The notes beneath the pieces were generated by a model. The model saw only the letters and a program-made list of their open reading frames with translations, was not told the origin of the DNA and ran no database searches. This document shows, in pieces, positions 40,798 through 49,960 of a stretch of DNA of 64,000 nucleotides; positions within the stretch are counted from its first letter, which is position 1, and every line of letters starts with the position of its first letter. Position numbers and translations under genes: made by a program. This DNA is from Mucilaginibacter celer (GTDB lineage: Bacteria > Bacteroidota > Bacteroidia > Sphingobacteriales > Sphingobacteriaceae). The stretch covers positions 6,324,001-6,388,000 of the forward strand of contig NZ_CP032869.1 of the NCBI RefSeq assembly GCF_003576455.2. Reading direction: 5' to 3'.

Positions 40798-42003
40798 ATG
40801 ATACGGCTGTTTAATGTACCCGCTACATTACTGCTGATCTTTTCATTGACTTTCGCGTACGGCCAACCTAAAGATCAAAGGCTTCGCTTTGACTTTTATG
40901 AAGGGTTTTTTAATGCTGCTGCGGACAGTTCTTTATGGGTTGATGCTCCACAAACGCTAACATCTAAAGATGTTAAAGTGTTTTATAGCCAGCTAAACTT
41001 ATCGACTTATCAATCTTTAATTGACTCATTAAAGGCCTTTCAACAACGTTATGAATTGAGCGACTGGCTTTATTATCAGCTAATTCGCAAAACAGCGCAG
41101 CAAATCAGCCCGAAAGAAAACAACTACGCCCGTTACACCCTTTATAAATGGTTTCTGCTCACAAAATCCGGGTATGATGCCCGGCTGGCGCTTACATCAA
41201 CCAAAGTTATTTTTTATGTTTTGAATGATGAAGATGTGGAAGACATCCCGTTTTTTATGGATGGCGATAAAAAATATATCTGCCTTAATTATCACGATTA
41301 TCCCAATACAAATCTTAACCAGGATCCACCCATTCCTTTTAATATTAACATACCCGGGGCAAGCAAAGCGTTTTCATACAAAATAACCCGCATGCCCGAT
41401 TTTAGCCCGGCAGGCTATATTGATAAAGAGCTTCAGTTTACCTATCACCACAAAGTTTATTATTTCAACATCAAACTGAATAAAGATGTGGAAACCATAT
41501 TTGCCAACTACCCGGTGGTTGATTTTGAATCGTACTTCAATATCCCGATGAGTAAGGAAACATATAGTTCGCTAATCCCCCTGCTTAAGAAAAATGTGAA
41601 AAATATGGATCAGAAAAAAGGTGTTGATTACCTGATGCGCTTTACCCGCTACGCCTTTTTATACGAAACCGACGAGGAAAACTTCGGCAAAGAAAAGCGC
41701 CTGTCGCCCGAGGAAACGCTGTTTGCCAAATACAGCGACTGTGACGACAGGGCCGCCTTGTTTTTTTACCTCGTAAAAGAGATTTATGATTTGCCGATGA
41801 TAGCCGTTTTGTATCCTACTCATATTACCATGGCGGTACAATTTGATAAGCCTATCGGTACATCTGTAACTTATAGAGGCAGGGTATATTCATTTTGCGA
41901 GCCAACACCACAGGCCGAAAACCTGGGTATTGGCAGTATCTCAAAAAAATTGGCTGATAAGCCTTATGAAGTGGTGTATCAATATACGCCGGCCGGCAAA
42001 TGA
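40798..42003 (+). CDS. exported transglutaminase-fold protein
   Basis: This 401-residue protein has a signal peptide to about residue 22 (LTFAYGQ). No characterised family is obvious. The C-terminal 130 residues carry a papain/transglutaminase-like triad: Cys315 in YSDCDDRAALFF, His342 in PTHITMAV and Glu368 in SFCEPT, spaced as in bacterial transglutaminase-like hydrolases. The N-terminal 280 residues look beta-rich with a helical start. It might be a cysteine peptidase or transglutaminase of the periplasm. It is encoded alone between the toxin-antitoxin remnant and hflX, which is on the other strand. Confidence 0.6.
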   Translation: MIRLFNVPATLLLIFSLTFAYGQPKDQRLRFDFYEGFFNAAADSSLWVDAPQTLTSKDVKVFYSQLNLSTYQSLIDSLKAFQQRYELSDWLYYQLIRKTAQQISPKENNYARYTLYKWFLLTKSGYDARLALTSTKVIFYVLNDEDVEDIPFFMDGDKKYICLNYHDYPNTNLNQDPPIPFNINIPGASKAFSYKITRMPDFSPAGYIDKELQFTYHHKVYYFNIKLNKDVETIFANYPVVDFESYFNIPMSKETYSSLIPLLKKNVKNMDQKKGVDYLMRFTRYAFLYETDEENFGKEKRLSPEETLFAKYSDCDDRAALFFYLVKEIYDLPMIAVLYPTHITMAVQFDKPIGTSVTYRGRVYSFCEPTPQAENLGIGSISKKLADKPYEVVYQYTPAGK

Positions 42004-42005
42004 TC

Positions 42006-43190
42006 TTAATATAACAACTGATCATACGGATATCGCTCCGTGTGTATCGCCTTCACCTCTTTATACAACAACGCTCTAAATTCCTCCACATTCTCCTTTT
42101 TAGTGGCAGAAATAAATATAGCCGGCGCATTATTCTTAGCCATCCAGCTATGTTTAAAATCTTCAAGCGTTAAAGGCTCGCCCTGGGTTTCAACCAAATG
42201 GTCTTCGGGTTTAAAGGCATCTATTTTGTTAAATACCGTGATGATGCGTTTATCAATAGCTCCTATGTCCTTTAGCGTTTCGTTAACCGTACGGATCTGA
42301 TCTTCAAAATTGGGGTGCGAAATATCCACCACATGGATCAAAATATCCGCCTCGCGGGTTTCATCGAGGGTAGATTTAAAGCACTCTACCAAATGATGCG
42401 GCAATTTGCGGATAAATCCTACCGTGTCCGACATCAGGAAGGGCAGGTTCTCTATCACTACTTTCCTTACCGTGGTATCCAGTGTGGCAAACAGCTTGTT
42501 TTCGGCAAATACTTCCGATTTGGCAATCATATTCATGATGGTTGATTTGCCTACGTTGGTATAACCCACCAAAGCGGTACGTACCAGTTGATGGCGGTTT
42601 TTGCGCTGGGTTTCGTTCTGCTTATCAATTTGCTTCAGCTTATCCTTCAGCAGCGAGATCTTATTCAGAATCAAACGGCGGTCAGTTTCAATTTGCGATT
42701 CACCGGGGCCGCGCATACCAATACCACCTTTCTGGCGCTCAAGGTGAGTCCAGAGGCGGGTAAGGCGGGGCAGCAGGTACTGCAGCTGGGCCAGTTCAAC
42801 CTGGGTTTTGGCCTGGGCTGTTTGCGCGCGGCTGGCAAAAATATCCAGGATCAGGTTGTTCCTGTCAAGAATTTTTACCTGTAATTCATTCTCAATATTA
42901 CGCAGCTGCGATGGCGAAAGGCCATCATCAAAAATCACAATGTCAATTTCTTCTTCCTTTACATAGGCTTTAATTTCTTCGAGTTTGCCCGAGCCTACAA
43001 AGGTTGCCCTGTCCGGGCGCTGTAGTTTTTGAGTGAAGTGGTTAACAGTTAAAGCGCCCGCGGTGCTGGCTAAAAACTCCAGCTCTTCCAGGTGCTCCTT
43101 CTCCATTTCATCAGTTTCATCGGGTGTTATCACACCCACAAGTACAGCTTTCTCCTGCTTCACAGCAGTATCATAAAATTTTTGTCTCAT
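42006..43190 (-). CDS. hflX: GTPase HflX
   Basis: This 394-residue ribosome-associated GTPase rescues or splits stalled ribosomes in related bacteria. The N-terminal HflX domain includes RPDRATFVGSGKLEEIK and VIFDDGLSPSQLRNIE; a coiled-coil part with GPGESQIETDRR follows, then the G domain with G1 GYTNVGKST, G3 DTVGF and G4 NKID. Length is normal. The gene is convergent with the preceding transglutaminase-like gene (2 bases between the stops) and transcribed toward it. No hfq is adjacent in this window. Confidence 0.95.
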   Translation of the reverse strand: MRQKFYDTAVKQEKAVLVGVITPDETDEMEKEHLEELEFLASTAGALTVNHFTQKLQRPDRATFVGSGKLEEIKAYVKEEEIDIVIFDDGLSPSQLRNIENELQVKILDRNNLILDIFASRAQTAQAKTQVELAQLQYLLPRLTRLWTHLERQKGGIGMRGPGESQIETDRRLILNKISLLKDKLKQIDKQNETQRKNRHQLVRTALVGYTNVGKSTIMNMIAKSEVFAENKLFATLDTTVRKVVIENLPFLMSDTVGFIRKLPHHLVECFKSTLDETREADILIHVVDISHPNFEDQIRTVNETLKDIGAIDKRIITVFNKIDAFKPEDHLVETQGEPLTLEDFKHSWMAKNNAPAIFISATKKENVEEFRALLYKEVKAIHTERYPYDQLLY

Positions 43191-43606
43191 TAATTACAGT
43201 ATATCAATCCAAATGCCAGTTAAATAAATGTACTTAAACCGGCGCTCCAAATAAAATTTTAATGCCAAATTAGCATAATTGAATGCCATGAGGCGGGTAA
43301 AATGGCTTTCTTTCAAAAAAAATAAATAAAATGGCTATTAAATCCTTTTCGTAACAATGTTGATTTATTGCTATCTTAGTACCGATCAAACCTTATTGCG
43401 ATGAACAGGCTTTTAACACCCACTAAATCGGCCCGTGGTATTAAATATATCACTATAAATACAGGCTTTCTAAAGTCCCAGCCGGTCGAAATAACAAATA
43501 CAGCAACAGATCCAACCTATCAAACCCGGTTTAAAATTTAAACCGCCGGTTGCGTTATTCTCTTTTGCCATTATTCACAATTAAACCGAAATCCTATTAA
43601 TTTAAA
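43191..43606. other. divergent spacer without a supported gene
   Basis: This 416-base AT-rich spacer separates hflX from the first DUF3857 gene. It contains a 46-codon frame (43401-43541) on the plus strand that starts with MNRLLTPTK and ends TRFKI. Its last codons form a hairpin: CGGTTTAA pairs with TTAAACCG (43527-43545). There is no recognisable Shine-Dalgarno site or homologous motif, so I do not call it a gene. The hairpin has no T run. Confidence 0.4.
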
Positions 43607-45541
43607 ATGAATAAGTTTTTTACCCTTATCGCTTTAGCTGCTTTTGCTACAGTTGTTAAAGCACAAACCCCGGCTCCTGCTGCTATTCCGGTTACCAAGT
43701 CGTTTGGTAAAGTTGATAAAGCCGACCTGGAAATGACCAAATGTGATTTTGAACCCGATGCCAATGCCGAAATACTTTTCGATAAGGGCGACGTGTATTT
43801 TGACACTCAATACCAGATTGTATTTGAGCGCCACAAACGTATTAAAGTATTTAACGACCGCGGAAAGGACGCGGCTAACGTACGCATCGAATTCCTGAGC
43901 TATAACCGCTCGCAGTTTGTTACCGGTGTTGAAGCCCAGACCATCAACATGGAAAATGGCGCCATTGTACCTGTAAAAGTTGATAAAAAGCAGATTTTTA
44001 CCGAGGCTGTAGATAAATTTCGTTCGGCCATTGTGTTTTCGTTCCCTAACGTTAAGCCAGGCAGCATCCTCGAGTTTAAATATCGTTTAACTTCGGCCAG
44101 CGTTGTAAATTTTCCGGACTGGTATTTTCAAAGCACCATACCAACCCGCTATAGCGAATTAAGCACCAATATCCCCGATATATTAACCTATAAAAACCTG
44201 CAAAACCTGCATTATCCTTTTGTAGTCGATAAAACCTCGGGTACCAATACGCATACACAGGCGCTGATGAATATCCCATCGGTTAAGGAAGAGCCTTATA
44301 TGGGTGCGCTGAATGATAATATGGAACGCATTCTTTTTCAGTTATTAAGTGTGCGTTTAACCTATACCCAAAGCTTTCAGGATAGCTGGACCAAGGTTGG
44401 CGAAAACGTAATGGAGTGGGACGATTTTGGTGCGCAGCTTAACCGCAAGCTTACCGGCGAGGAAGCCATTATAGCCAAAGCCAAAACCTTTAAAACAAAT
44501 GATGAGCGCATAGCCTACATTTTTAACGAGGTGAAAAACACCATGAAATGGAATGACGACTATGGCAACTACACCATGGATGGCACCGTTAAGGCCTGGG
44601 AGAAAAAGGTGGGTAACTCTACCGAGATAAACCTGATCCTTTATCACCTGTTGCAAAAAACAGGTATAAATGTTTTCCCGATGATGGTAAGCACCCGTAA
44701 GCATGGCCGCGTAAATCCAAGCTTCCCTAACTCATACCAGTTTAACAGCACGGTGGCATATATTCCTGTCGATAGCGCCAAATATTATGTGCTTGATGCC
44801 AGTAACAAATACAACCTGTATAACCAGGTGCCAACCAACTTTTTAAATTCGTTTGGCTTGCTGCTAAACAAAGCCGATAAATTTTATGATATGACCTTTT
44901 TACAGGATGCCGAACCTGTAAGGCAGGTGATTTTGATTAATGCCGAAATTAAACCTGATGGCAAAATGGCCGGCGCTGCCGATATCAGCAGCTTTGCTTA
45001 CAATCGCATCAATGTAGTTAAGCATTATAAAACCGATGGTGAAAAAAAATATATCGAAAACCTGCGTGATAACAATAACAACCTGAAAATCTCGTCACTT
45101 AAAATCGAAAACATTGATATCGACACAGTTCCGGTAAGACAGAATATTGATTTTAACCTTGATCTTGCAGGTTCGGACGAGAATTACATTTACTTTAACT
45201 CAAACCTGTTTACAGATTTGGGCAAAAACCCCTTCCTGAGCGAAAACCGCACTACCGATATTGATTTTGGCTATCGCGATAATTACAATGTAACCGGCAT
45301 TTTTAAACTGCCTGCCGGATATAAGGTTGATGCCCTGCCCAAAAGTGTAAGCATGGCCATGCCCGATGGTTCAATTGTTTTTAAACGTATGGTTGCCGAG
45401 CAGGATGGCTCATTAATGGTACGCCTTAGCATCGACAACAAAAAGACTATATTTTTTAAGGAGAATTATCCGGAGTTCCACGAGTTTTGGAAAAAAATGT
45501 TCGAAATGTTGAATGAGCAGGTTGTGCTTAAAAAATCGTAA
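43607..45541 (+). CDS. DUF3857 protein with a degenerate transglutaminase domain
   Basis: This 644-residue exported protein has a signal peptide to about residue 20 (VVKAQ), an N-terminal DUF3857 beta domain (FERHKRIKVFNDRGKDAANVRIE) and a transglutaminase-like fold (about 290-420). Where the paralogue downstream has the catalytic YGDCKALS, this one has VGNSTEIN, so the nucleophile is Ser338. The catalytic histidine (NHVIL in the paralogue) is also replaced here (NSTVA). It is probably not an active transglutaminase and may serve as a binding or scaffold subunit. It overlaps the next gene by one base (TAATG), so the two proteins are likely made together in equal amounts. Confidence 0.85.
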   Translation: MNKFFTLIALAAFATVVKAQTPAPAAIPVTKSFGKVDKADLEMTKCDFEPDANAEILFDKGDVYFDTQYQIVFERHKRIKVFNDRGKDAANVRIEFLSYNRSQFVTGVEAQTINMENGAIVPVKVDKKQIFTEAVDKFRSAIVFSFPNVKPGSILEFKYRLTSASVVNFPDWYFQSTIPTRYSELSTNIPDILTYKNLQNLHYPFVVDKTSGTNTHTQALMNIPSVKEEPYMGALNDNMERILFQLLSVRLTYTQSFQDSWTKVGENVMEWDDFGAQLNRKLTGEEAIIAKAKTFKTNDERIAYIFNEVKNTMKWNDDYGNYTMDGTVKAWEKKVGNSTEINLILYHLLQKTGINVFPMMVSTRKHGRVNPSFPNSYQFNSTVAYIPVDSAKYYVLDASNKYNLYNQVPTNFLNSFGLLLNKADKFYDMTFLQDAEPVRQVILINAEIKPDGKMAGAADISSFAYNRINVVKHYKTDGEKKYIENLRDNNNNLKISSLKIENIDIDTVPVRQNIDFNLDLAGSDENYIYFNSNLFTDLGKNPFLSENRTTDIDFGYRDNYNVTGIFKLPAGYKVDALPKSVSMAMPDGSIVFKRMVAEQDGSLMVRLSIDNKKTIFFKENYPEFHEFWKKMFEMLNEQVVLKKS

Positions 45542-47487
45542 TGAATAACATGTGTATCAGATATTTTAGCAGGCTGCTGCTAACCACAGCAGCACTGTTT
45601 GTTTTAGCGGGGCAAAGCTTTTCGCAGGAAAAAAACATCCCGAAGGATCTTTATATTGCCTCAACCATCCCTGATTCGTTAAAAGAGGATGCCAACTCGG
45701 TAGTTAGATATAGCCTTAAGGACCGTAACATTACCGGACCGGGCAGAGCCGAAGAACATTATCACACCATCATCACCATTTTAAATGAAAAGGGAAGCGA
45801 TGAGGCCGAAATAGCTTTGCAGTACAATAAAAAGTTTATTTCGTTAAGTTCATTTGAAATGCGTGTTTATGGGGCCGATGGAACTTTGATAAAAAAATAT
45901 CATAAAAGCGATATGTATGATCAGTCAGCAGTAGATAACGAAACTTTGGTAACCGACGACAGAATACTTTCCATAAGCCATACCGTTGCTACCTACCCAA
46001 GCACGATAGAATTTATTTACGATTACGACAGAAAAAGCCTGATGAGCCTCGGCGCATGGGCTTACCAGGACTATGAGCAATCGGTTCAAAACTCTTCTTA
46101 TCGTATTTCTATTAACAGCGATGCCGGTTTCAGGTATAAAAACTTCAATACCAGTATTAAACCGGTAAAAACCACAGCCGAAAAAATTGACAGCTACACC
46201 TGGAAGGTAAGTAACCTAAAGGCATTTAAGCACGAAAGCGGTTCGCAAAGCTGGCGTGTTTTACCTAAGGTTTACTTTGCTGCCGGCGCGTTTGAATTTT
46301 ATGGTGTACCCGGCGATATGGCAACCTGGCAAGGTTACGGCAAATGGCAGCAGCAGTTAAATGCTGATGTTTGCAGCCTTACACCCGAAAGAGCGGAGGA
46401 AATACGTAAAATGACCGCCGATATAAAAACCGACAGGGAAAAGGCAAAATTTTTATACGAGTACATGCAGAAAAGCGTGCGCTATGTAGGCATACAATTG
46501 GGCATTGGCGGTTGGAAGCCCTTCCCGGCAACTTTTGTAGATCAGAAAAAATATGGTGATTGCAAGGCTCTGTCCAATTACATGTCGGCACTGCTTAAGG
46601 CGGTAAATATACCGTCGTGCTATGCCATTGTTAATGCAGGTGCCAATATGCAACCGGCCGATCCGGCATTTCCGAACAATCCGTTTAACCACGTGATACT
46701 TTGCATTCCTTTTAAAGCAGACACCGCCTGGCTTGAGTGCACCAGCTCTACCCAGGCTTTTGGTAAGCTGGGGCCGTTTACCGAAAACAGGTATGCCTTA
46801 CTGGTTACCGAAGATGGGGGCAAATTGGTGAAGACCCCGGCAAGTACGGATGTTGATAACCAGTTTAACAGCGAAGTACACATTAAACTTAATGAAGACG
46901 GCAGCGCCCTGGCGCAGGTTAAAATTTTAAGCACCGGTGATTACCGTGCCGATTATATGGGCCTGATGTACCTGAAGGAAGACGAGCAAAAGTCACGCAT
47001 GATCAGGATGCTGAATATGCGCCAGCCATCGGCTTTCAGCTTTACACCTTCGTCCGATAAAGATGGTGTGAAGGAAGTGGGTCTTGAATTGGAATACGAT
47101 AGGTTTTGCGATGTACTATCAGGCAGTAAGCAGTTTTATAAACCAAGGGTTTTTGATTTATGGCAATCAACACTCCCGGTAGAAGAAAAGCGAAAAACGG
47201 ATTATTATTTTGAAGTGCCGATGCTTAAAACATGCGTTACCACTATTGATTTGCCTGCCGGGTTTGAAGTAGAAACACTGCCGACCGATCAAAACCTTAA
47301 ATTTACTTATGGCAGTTATGACGTTAAGTATGTTTACGATGCAACAAAAAATCAGGTAGTGAGCACCACTAAATTCAATTTAAAAAATCAGGTGATCCCT
47401 GCTGCTAAATACAATGAAATGCAGGTGTATATGGATGCTATAGCCAAAGCCCAAAATAAAAAGCTGGTGATTCGCCGCAAAGCTTAA
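45541..47487 (+). CDS. DUF3857 protein with an intact transglutaminase domain
   Basis: This 648-residue exported protein is a paralogue of the one before. It has a signal peptide (LFVLAGQSFSQ), a DUF3857 domain with IITILNEKGSDEAEIALQYN, and a transglutaminase core with all three expected residues: Cys341 in YGDCKALSN, His384 in FNHVIL and Glu399 in WLECTS. The signature KYGDCK is typical of bacterial transglutaminase-like proteases. It is translationally coupled to the inactive copy. A function in processing or crosslinking periplasmic or surface proteins is inferred from the fold. Confidence 0.88.
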   Translation: MNNMCIRYFSRLLLTTAALFVLAGQSFSQEKNIPKDLYIASTIPDSLKEDANSVVRYSLKDRNITGPGRAEEHYHTIITILNEKGSDEAEIALQYNKKFISLSSFEMRVYGADGTLIKKYHKSDMYDQSAVDNETLVTDDRILSISHTVATYPSTIEFIYDYDRKSLMSLGAWAYQDYEQSVQNSSYRISINSDAGFRYKNFNTSIKPVKTTAEKIDSYTWKVSNLKAFKHESGSQSWRVLPKVYFAAGAFEFYGVPGDMATWQGYGKWQQQLNADVCSLTPERAEEIRKMTADIKTDREKAKFLYEYMQKSVRYVGIQLGIGGWKPFPATFVDQKKYGDCKALSNYMSALLKAVNIPSCYAIVNAGANMQPADPAFPNNPFNHVILCIPFKADTAWLECTSSTQAFGKLGPFTENRYALLVTEDGGKLVKTPASTDVDNQFNSEVHIKLNEDGSALAQVKILSTGDYRADYMGLMYLKEDEQKSRMIRMLNMRQPSAFSFTPSSDKDGVKEVGLELEYDRFCDVLSGSKQFYKPRVFDLWQSTLPVEEKRKTDYYFEVPMLKTCVTTIDLPAGFEVETLPTDQNLKFTYGSYDVKYVYDATKNQVVSTTKFNLKNQVIPAAKYNEMQVYMDAIAKAQNKKLVIRRKA

Positions 47488-47500
47488 ATTTGCCTCCTGA

Positions 47501-48139
47501 ATGATATTCAGGCTTGATAAACGACTAATATTTCCAAAGCCCGATCTGGCCGAACCAGACGGGCTTTTGGCTGTAGGTGGTGATCTATCCACCCAGCGCC
47601 TGATTCTTGCTTATCAAAGCGGTATTTTTCCGTGGTATGGTGATGATAGTCCTATCCTGTGGTATTCGCCTCATGAACGCTTTGTTTTATTTTCCGATGA
47701 ATTGAAGATTTCCAAATCCATGCGGCAAGTGTTGCGGTCAGGAAAGTTTAGGGTAACGGTTGATACCTGTTTTGATGAGGTGATCAGAGCTTGTTCAACT
47801 ACCCCGCGGCAGGGGCAGGACGGCACCTGGATAGTAGCCGATATGATTGCAGCCTATAATACCCTGCACGCTGAAGGGCATGCACACTCGGTGGAAGTTT
47901 GGGAGGGTGACCAATTGGTAGGCGGCCTTTACGGCGTACATGTTGGCGATGTGTTTTGCGGCGAAAGCATGTTTAGCCATGTTAGTAATGCCTCCAAAAC
48001 AGCGCTGATTTATTTATGCAATACCGGTTTATACCAGTTGATAGATTGCCAGGTACATACCAGCCACCTCGAATCGATGGGCGCGCGGATGATAAGCCGG
48101 GAGCAATATATGGCCGTGCTGCAAAATAGTTTGGTTTGA
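47501..48139 (+). CDS. aat: leucyl/phenylalanyl-tRNA--protein transferase
   Basis: This 212-residue enzyme attaches Leu or Phe to N-terminal Arg/Lys of proteins, marking them for ClpAP degradation (N-degron pathway). The family pattern is continuous: FPKPDLAEPDGLLAVGGDLS, LILAYQSGIFPWY, ILWYSPHERFVL, GTWIVADMIAAY, HAHSVEVWE, GGLYGVHVGDVFCGESMFS and the C-terminal LIDCQVHTSHLESMGARMISRE. It is full length. It is followed 20 bases later by ruvC on the same strand. Confidence 0.95.
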   Translation: MIFRLDKRLIFPKPDLAEPDGLLAVGGDLSTQRLILAYQSGIFPWYGDDSPILWYSPHERFVLFSDELKISKSMRQVLRSGKFRVTVDTCFDEVIRACSTTPRQGQDGTWIVADMIAAYNTLHAEGHAHSVEVWEGDQLVGGLYGVHVGDVFCGESMFSHVSNASKTALIYLCNTGLYQLIDCQVHTSHLESMGARMISREQYMAVLQNSLV

Positions 48140-48144
48140 TTGGT

Positions 48145-48152
48145 TACCTTTG
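48145..48152 (+). promoter_or_regulatory. putative -7 element of an internal ruvC promoter
   Basis: TACCTTTG matches TAnnTTTG exactly and lies 8 bases before the ruvC ATG. A TTTG at the -33 distance was not found, and the leader would be nearly absent, so it is weak. Confidence 0.25.
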
Positions 48153-48159
48153 GATTGAT

Positions 48160-48744
48160 ATGCAGCAGGCGGTAAATATAAAAGAGCGGATAATTTTAGG
48201 CATCGACCCGGGTACAGTGGTAATGGGCTACGGACTGGTTAAGGAAACCGGTCCCAAAATTGAACTGCTTGCCATGGGTGTGGTAAAAATGCCGGCCACC
48301 GACGATCAGATGTTGAAACTGCAGCGCATATTTGAAAAAACAGTTGCTCTTATTGATAACTACCACCCCGATTGCCTGGCCATTGAAGCTCCATTTTATG
48401 GTAAAAACATACAGGTAATGCTTAAACTGGGCAGGGCGCAGGGGATGGCCATAGCGGCCGCGCTGTCGCGTAATGTGGAAATTAACGAATACGCCCCCCG
48501 TAAAATAAAGCAATCCATCACCGGCAACGGAAGTGCCACTAAAGAACAGGTGGCCGCCATGTTGCAAAGCCTGTTAAAGTTTAAAGAAACTCCCGATTTT
48601 TTAGATGCTACCGATGGTTTGGCCGTGGCCGTTTGTCATTCCTTTCAACGGGTTACAACCGGTGCAGGCAAAGCGGGCAGTAAAAAATCGTATTCGGGCT
48701 GGGATACTTTTGTGAAGGATAATGCAAAGCGGGTGATTAAGTAG
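48160..48744 (+). CDS. ruvC: crossover junction endodeoxyribonuclease RuvC
   Basis: This 194-residue Holliday junction resolvase has catalytic acidic residues in IILGIDPGTVVMGYG, in CLAIEAPFYGKN and in DFLDATDGLAVAVCHSF. The ATG at 48160 is used because the frame upstream has only TTG and overlaps aat. The sequence at 48145-48152 (TACCTTTG) is an exact TAnnTTTG match, so ruvC may also have its own promoter inside the aat-ruvC gap. RuvA and RuvB are not in the window. The C-terminal tail (KAGSKKSYSGWDTFVKDNAKR) is a basic extension. Confidence 0.93.
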   Translation: MQQAVNIKERIILGIDPGTVVMGYGLVKETGPKIELLAMGVVKMPATDDQMLKLQRIFEKTVALIDNYHPDCLAIEAPFYGKNIQVMLKLGRAQGMAIAAALSRNVEINEYAPRKIKQSITGNGSATKEQVAAMLQSLLKFKETPDFLDATDGLAVAVCHSFQRVTTGAGKAGSKKSYSGWDTFVKDNAKRVIK

Positions 48745-48750
48745 GGAATC

Positions 48751-48855
48751 ATGTGCGGATTTTAGATGTGCGGATGTGCAGGTTATTTGTGAAAGTTACG
48801 ATATCACTAAACTTCAACCGGTGCTTCATTTGCATATCTGAAATCTGCACATCCA
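48751..48855. repeat. palindromic repeat, family F
   Basis: ATGTGCGGATTTTAGATGTG and CGGATGTGCAG (48751-48780) are mirrored by CATATCTGAAATCTGCACAT (about 48833-48852). It occupies the convergent spacer between ruvC and the HIT protein gene. Imperfect arms enclose about 50 bases. Confidence 0.6.
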
Positions 48856-48860
48856 CTAAT

Positions 48861-49256
48861 CTATCTCAACGCTTCCTTTATCTTCTCTGCAGTTGCCTTA
48901 AACTCTTCCGGCGCGAACTTTTGTTTTGGGTTTGAAAAGTTAATACTCGTCATGCCGTTAAGCGGGATGAGGTGGATGTGTACATGCGGAACATCAAGCC
49001 CCATAACAGCCACGCCAACCCTTGGGCAGGGGATGGCTTTCTTTAAACCTACGGCTACTATTTTGGCAAACAATTGTAAACCAGTGTAGGTTTCATCATC
49101 CAGGTCAAACAAATAATCAACTTCTTTTTTAGGAATCACCAGCAGGTGCCCTTCGGTAAGCGGGTTAATATCCAAAAATGCCAAAAAATCAACACTCTCG
49201 GCTACTACGTGGGCTGGTATATCACCGGCTACTATTTTTGAAAAAATGCTGCTCAT
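48861..49256 (-). CDS. HIT family protein (nucleotide hydrolase/transferase)
   Basis: This 131-residue protein has the histidine-triad motif HVHIHLIPL in DVPHVHIHLIPL and the N-terminal FSKIVAGDIPAHVV, which are typical of bacterial HinT-like proteins that cut adenosine phosphoramidates. The mid-section HLLVIPKKEVDYLFDLDDETY is the conserved strand and helix. It acts as a cytoplasmic homodimer. It lies downstream of greA on the same strand with a gap of about 100 bases, so co-transcription is possible. Confidence 0.92.
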   Translation of the reverse strand: MSSIFSKIVAGDIPAHVVAESVDFLAFLDINPLTEGHLLVIPKKEVDYLFDLDDETYTGLQLFAKIVAVGLKKAIPCPRVGVAVMGLDVPHVHIHLIPLNGMTSINFSNPKQKFAPEEFKATAEKIKEALR

Positions 49257-49354
49257 AACGGGTTTTGTTTTATGGGTAGATAGGGTACTAATATAAACGG
49301 GGCCGATGATCTTTTCAACTAAATCATCCGCCCCGCTAATATATTTTTACAGAA

Positions 49355-49828
49355 TTACCTGCTGATCTCGAGGATCTCAAATTCAATTTTACCGGCAGGT
49401 ACCGTAATTTCGGTTTTTTCGCCAACGCGTTTGCCCAGCAGGCCTTTGGCTATCGGTGACGTAACCGAAATTTTGCCCGATTTCATATCGGCTTCGCTTT
49501 CTGATACCAGTTGATAGCTCATGGTGGCACCGTTTTTAAGGTTTTTGATCTTCACAACAGATAAAGCCAAAACCTTTGATGTATCTATTTTCGATTCATC
49601 AAGCAAACGTGCATTGGCCAGGGTTTCCTGCAGTTGCGCAATTTTAGCTTCGTGCAAGCCCTGGGCTTCTTTGGCCGCATCATATTCGGCGTTTTCAGAT
49701 AAATCGCCTTTATCGCGTGCTTCGGCAATAGCCCTTGATATATCGGCACGGCCGGTTGTTTTTAATCGTTGTAGTTCCTCTTTTAATTTCTCTAAACCAT
49801 CTTTGGTATAGTATGATACCTCTGCCAT
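49355..49828 (-). CDS. greA: transcription elongation factor GreA
   Basis: This 157-residue factor frees backtracked RNA polymerase by stimulating transcript cleavage. It has the N-terminal coiled coil (GLEKLKEELQRLKTTGRADISRAIAEARDKGD, split by LSENAEYDAAKE, which carries the acidic tip) and the C-terminal FKBP-like domain (SPIAKGLLGKRVGEKTEITVPAGKIEFEI). The length is standard. A terminator-like hairpin and a second hairpin lie directly upstream on the same strand (49868-49960), which may attenuate its expression. Confidence 0.95.
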   Translation of the reverse strand: MAEVSYYTKDGLEKLKEELQRLKTTGRADISRAIAEARDKGDLSENAEYDAAKEAQGLHEAKIAQLQETLANARLLDESKIDTSKVLALSVVKIKNLKNGATMSYQLVSESEADMKSGKISVTSPIAKGLLGKRVGEKTEITVPAGKIEFEILEISR

Positions 49829-49867
49829 AACGCAAAAATTTATTAATATGATTACTGTTCGTTATCC

Positions 49868-49904
49868 AAAAAAAACCGCCCTTCCCTGTTTGTAAGAAAG
49901 GACG
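49868..49904 (-). terminator. intrinsic terminator upstream of greA on the same strand
   Basis: On the minus strand CGTCCTTTC (complement of 49896-49904) pairs with GGGAAGGGCG (complement of 49877-49886; two wobbles), followed by eight T (complement of 49868-49875). It ends 40 bases before the greA ATG. Confidence 0.7.
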
Positions 49905-49925
49905 CGCAATGCTTATAAAAGCAAA

Positions 49926-49960
49926 CAAGACTATGTAAGCCGTTTGCCTACATAGTCTTG
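49926..49960. other. 12-bp perfect inverted repeat (hairpin)
   Basis: CAAGACTATGTA (49926-49937) and TACATAGTCTTG (49949-49960) pair perfectly around an 11-base loop. On the plus strand five T follow after one C, so it could also terminate plus-strand transcription, though no gene is upstream on that strand. Confidence 0.7.

Noticed and set aside
43401..43541. 46-codon ORF in the hflX/DUF3857 spacer
   Set aside because: There is no ribosome site or motif, and its end is a hairpin; kept only as a note in the spacer entry.
48753..48935. 60-codon plus-strand frame after ruvC
   Set aside because: It consists of the palindromic repeat of family F and the antisense of the HIT gene.
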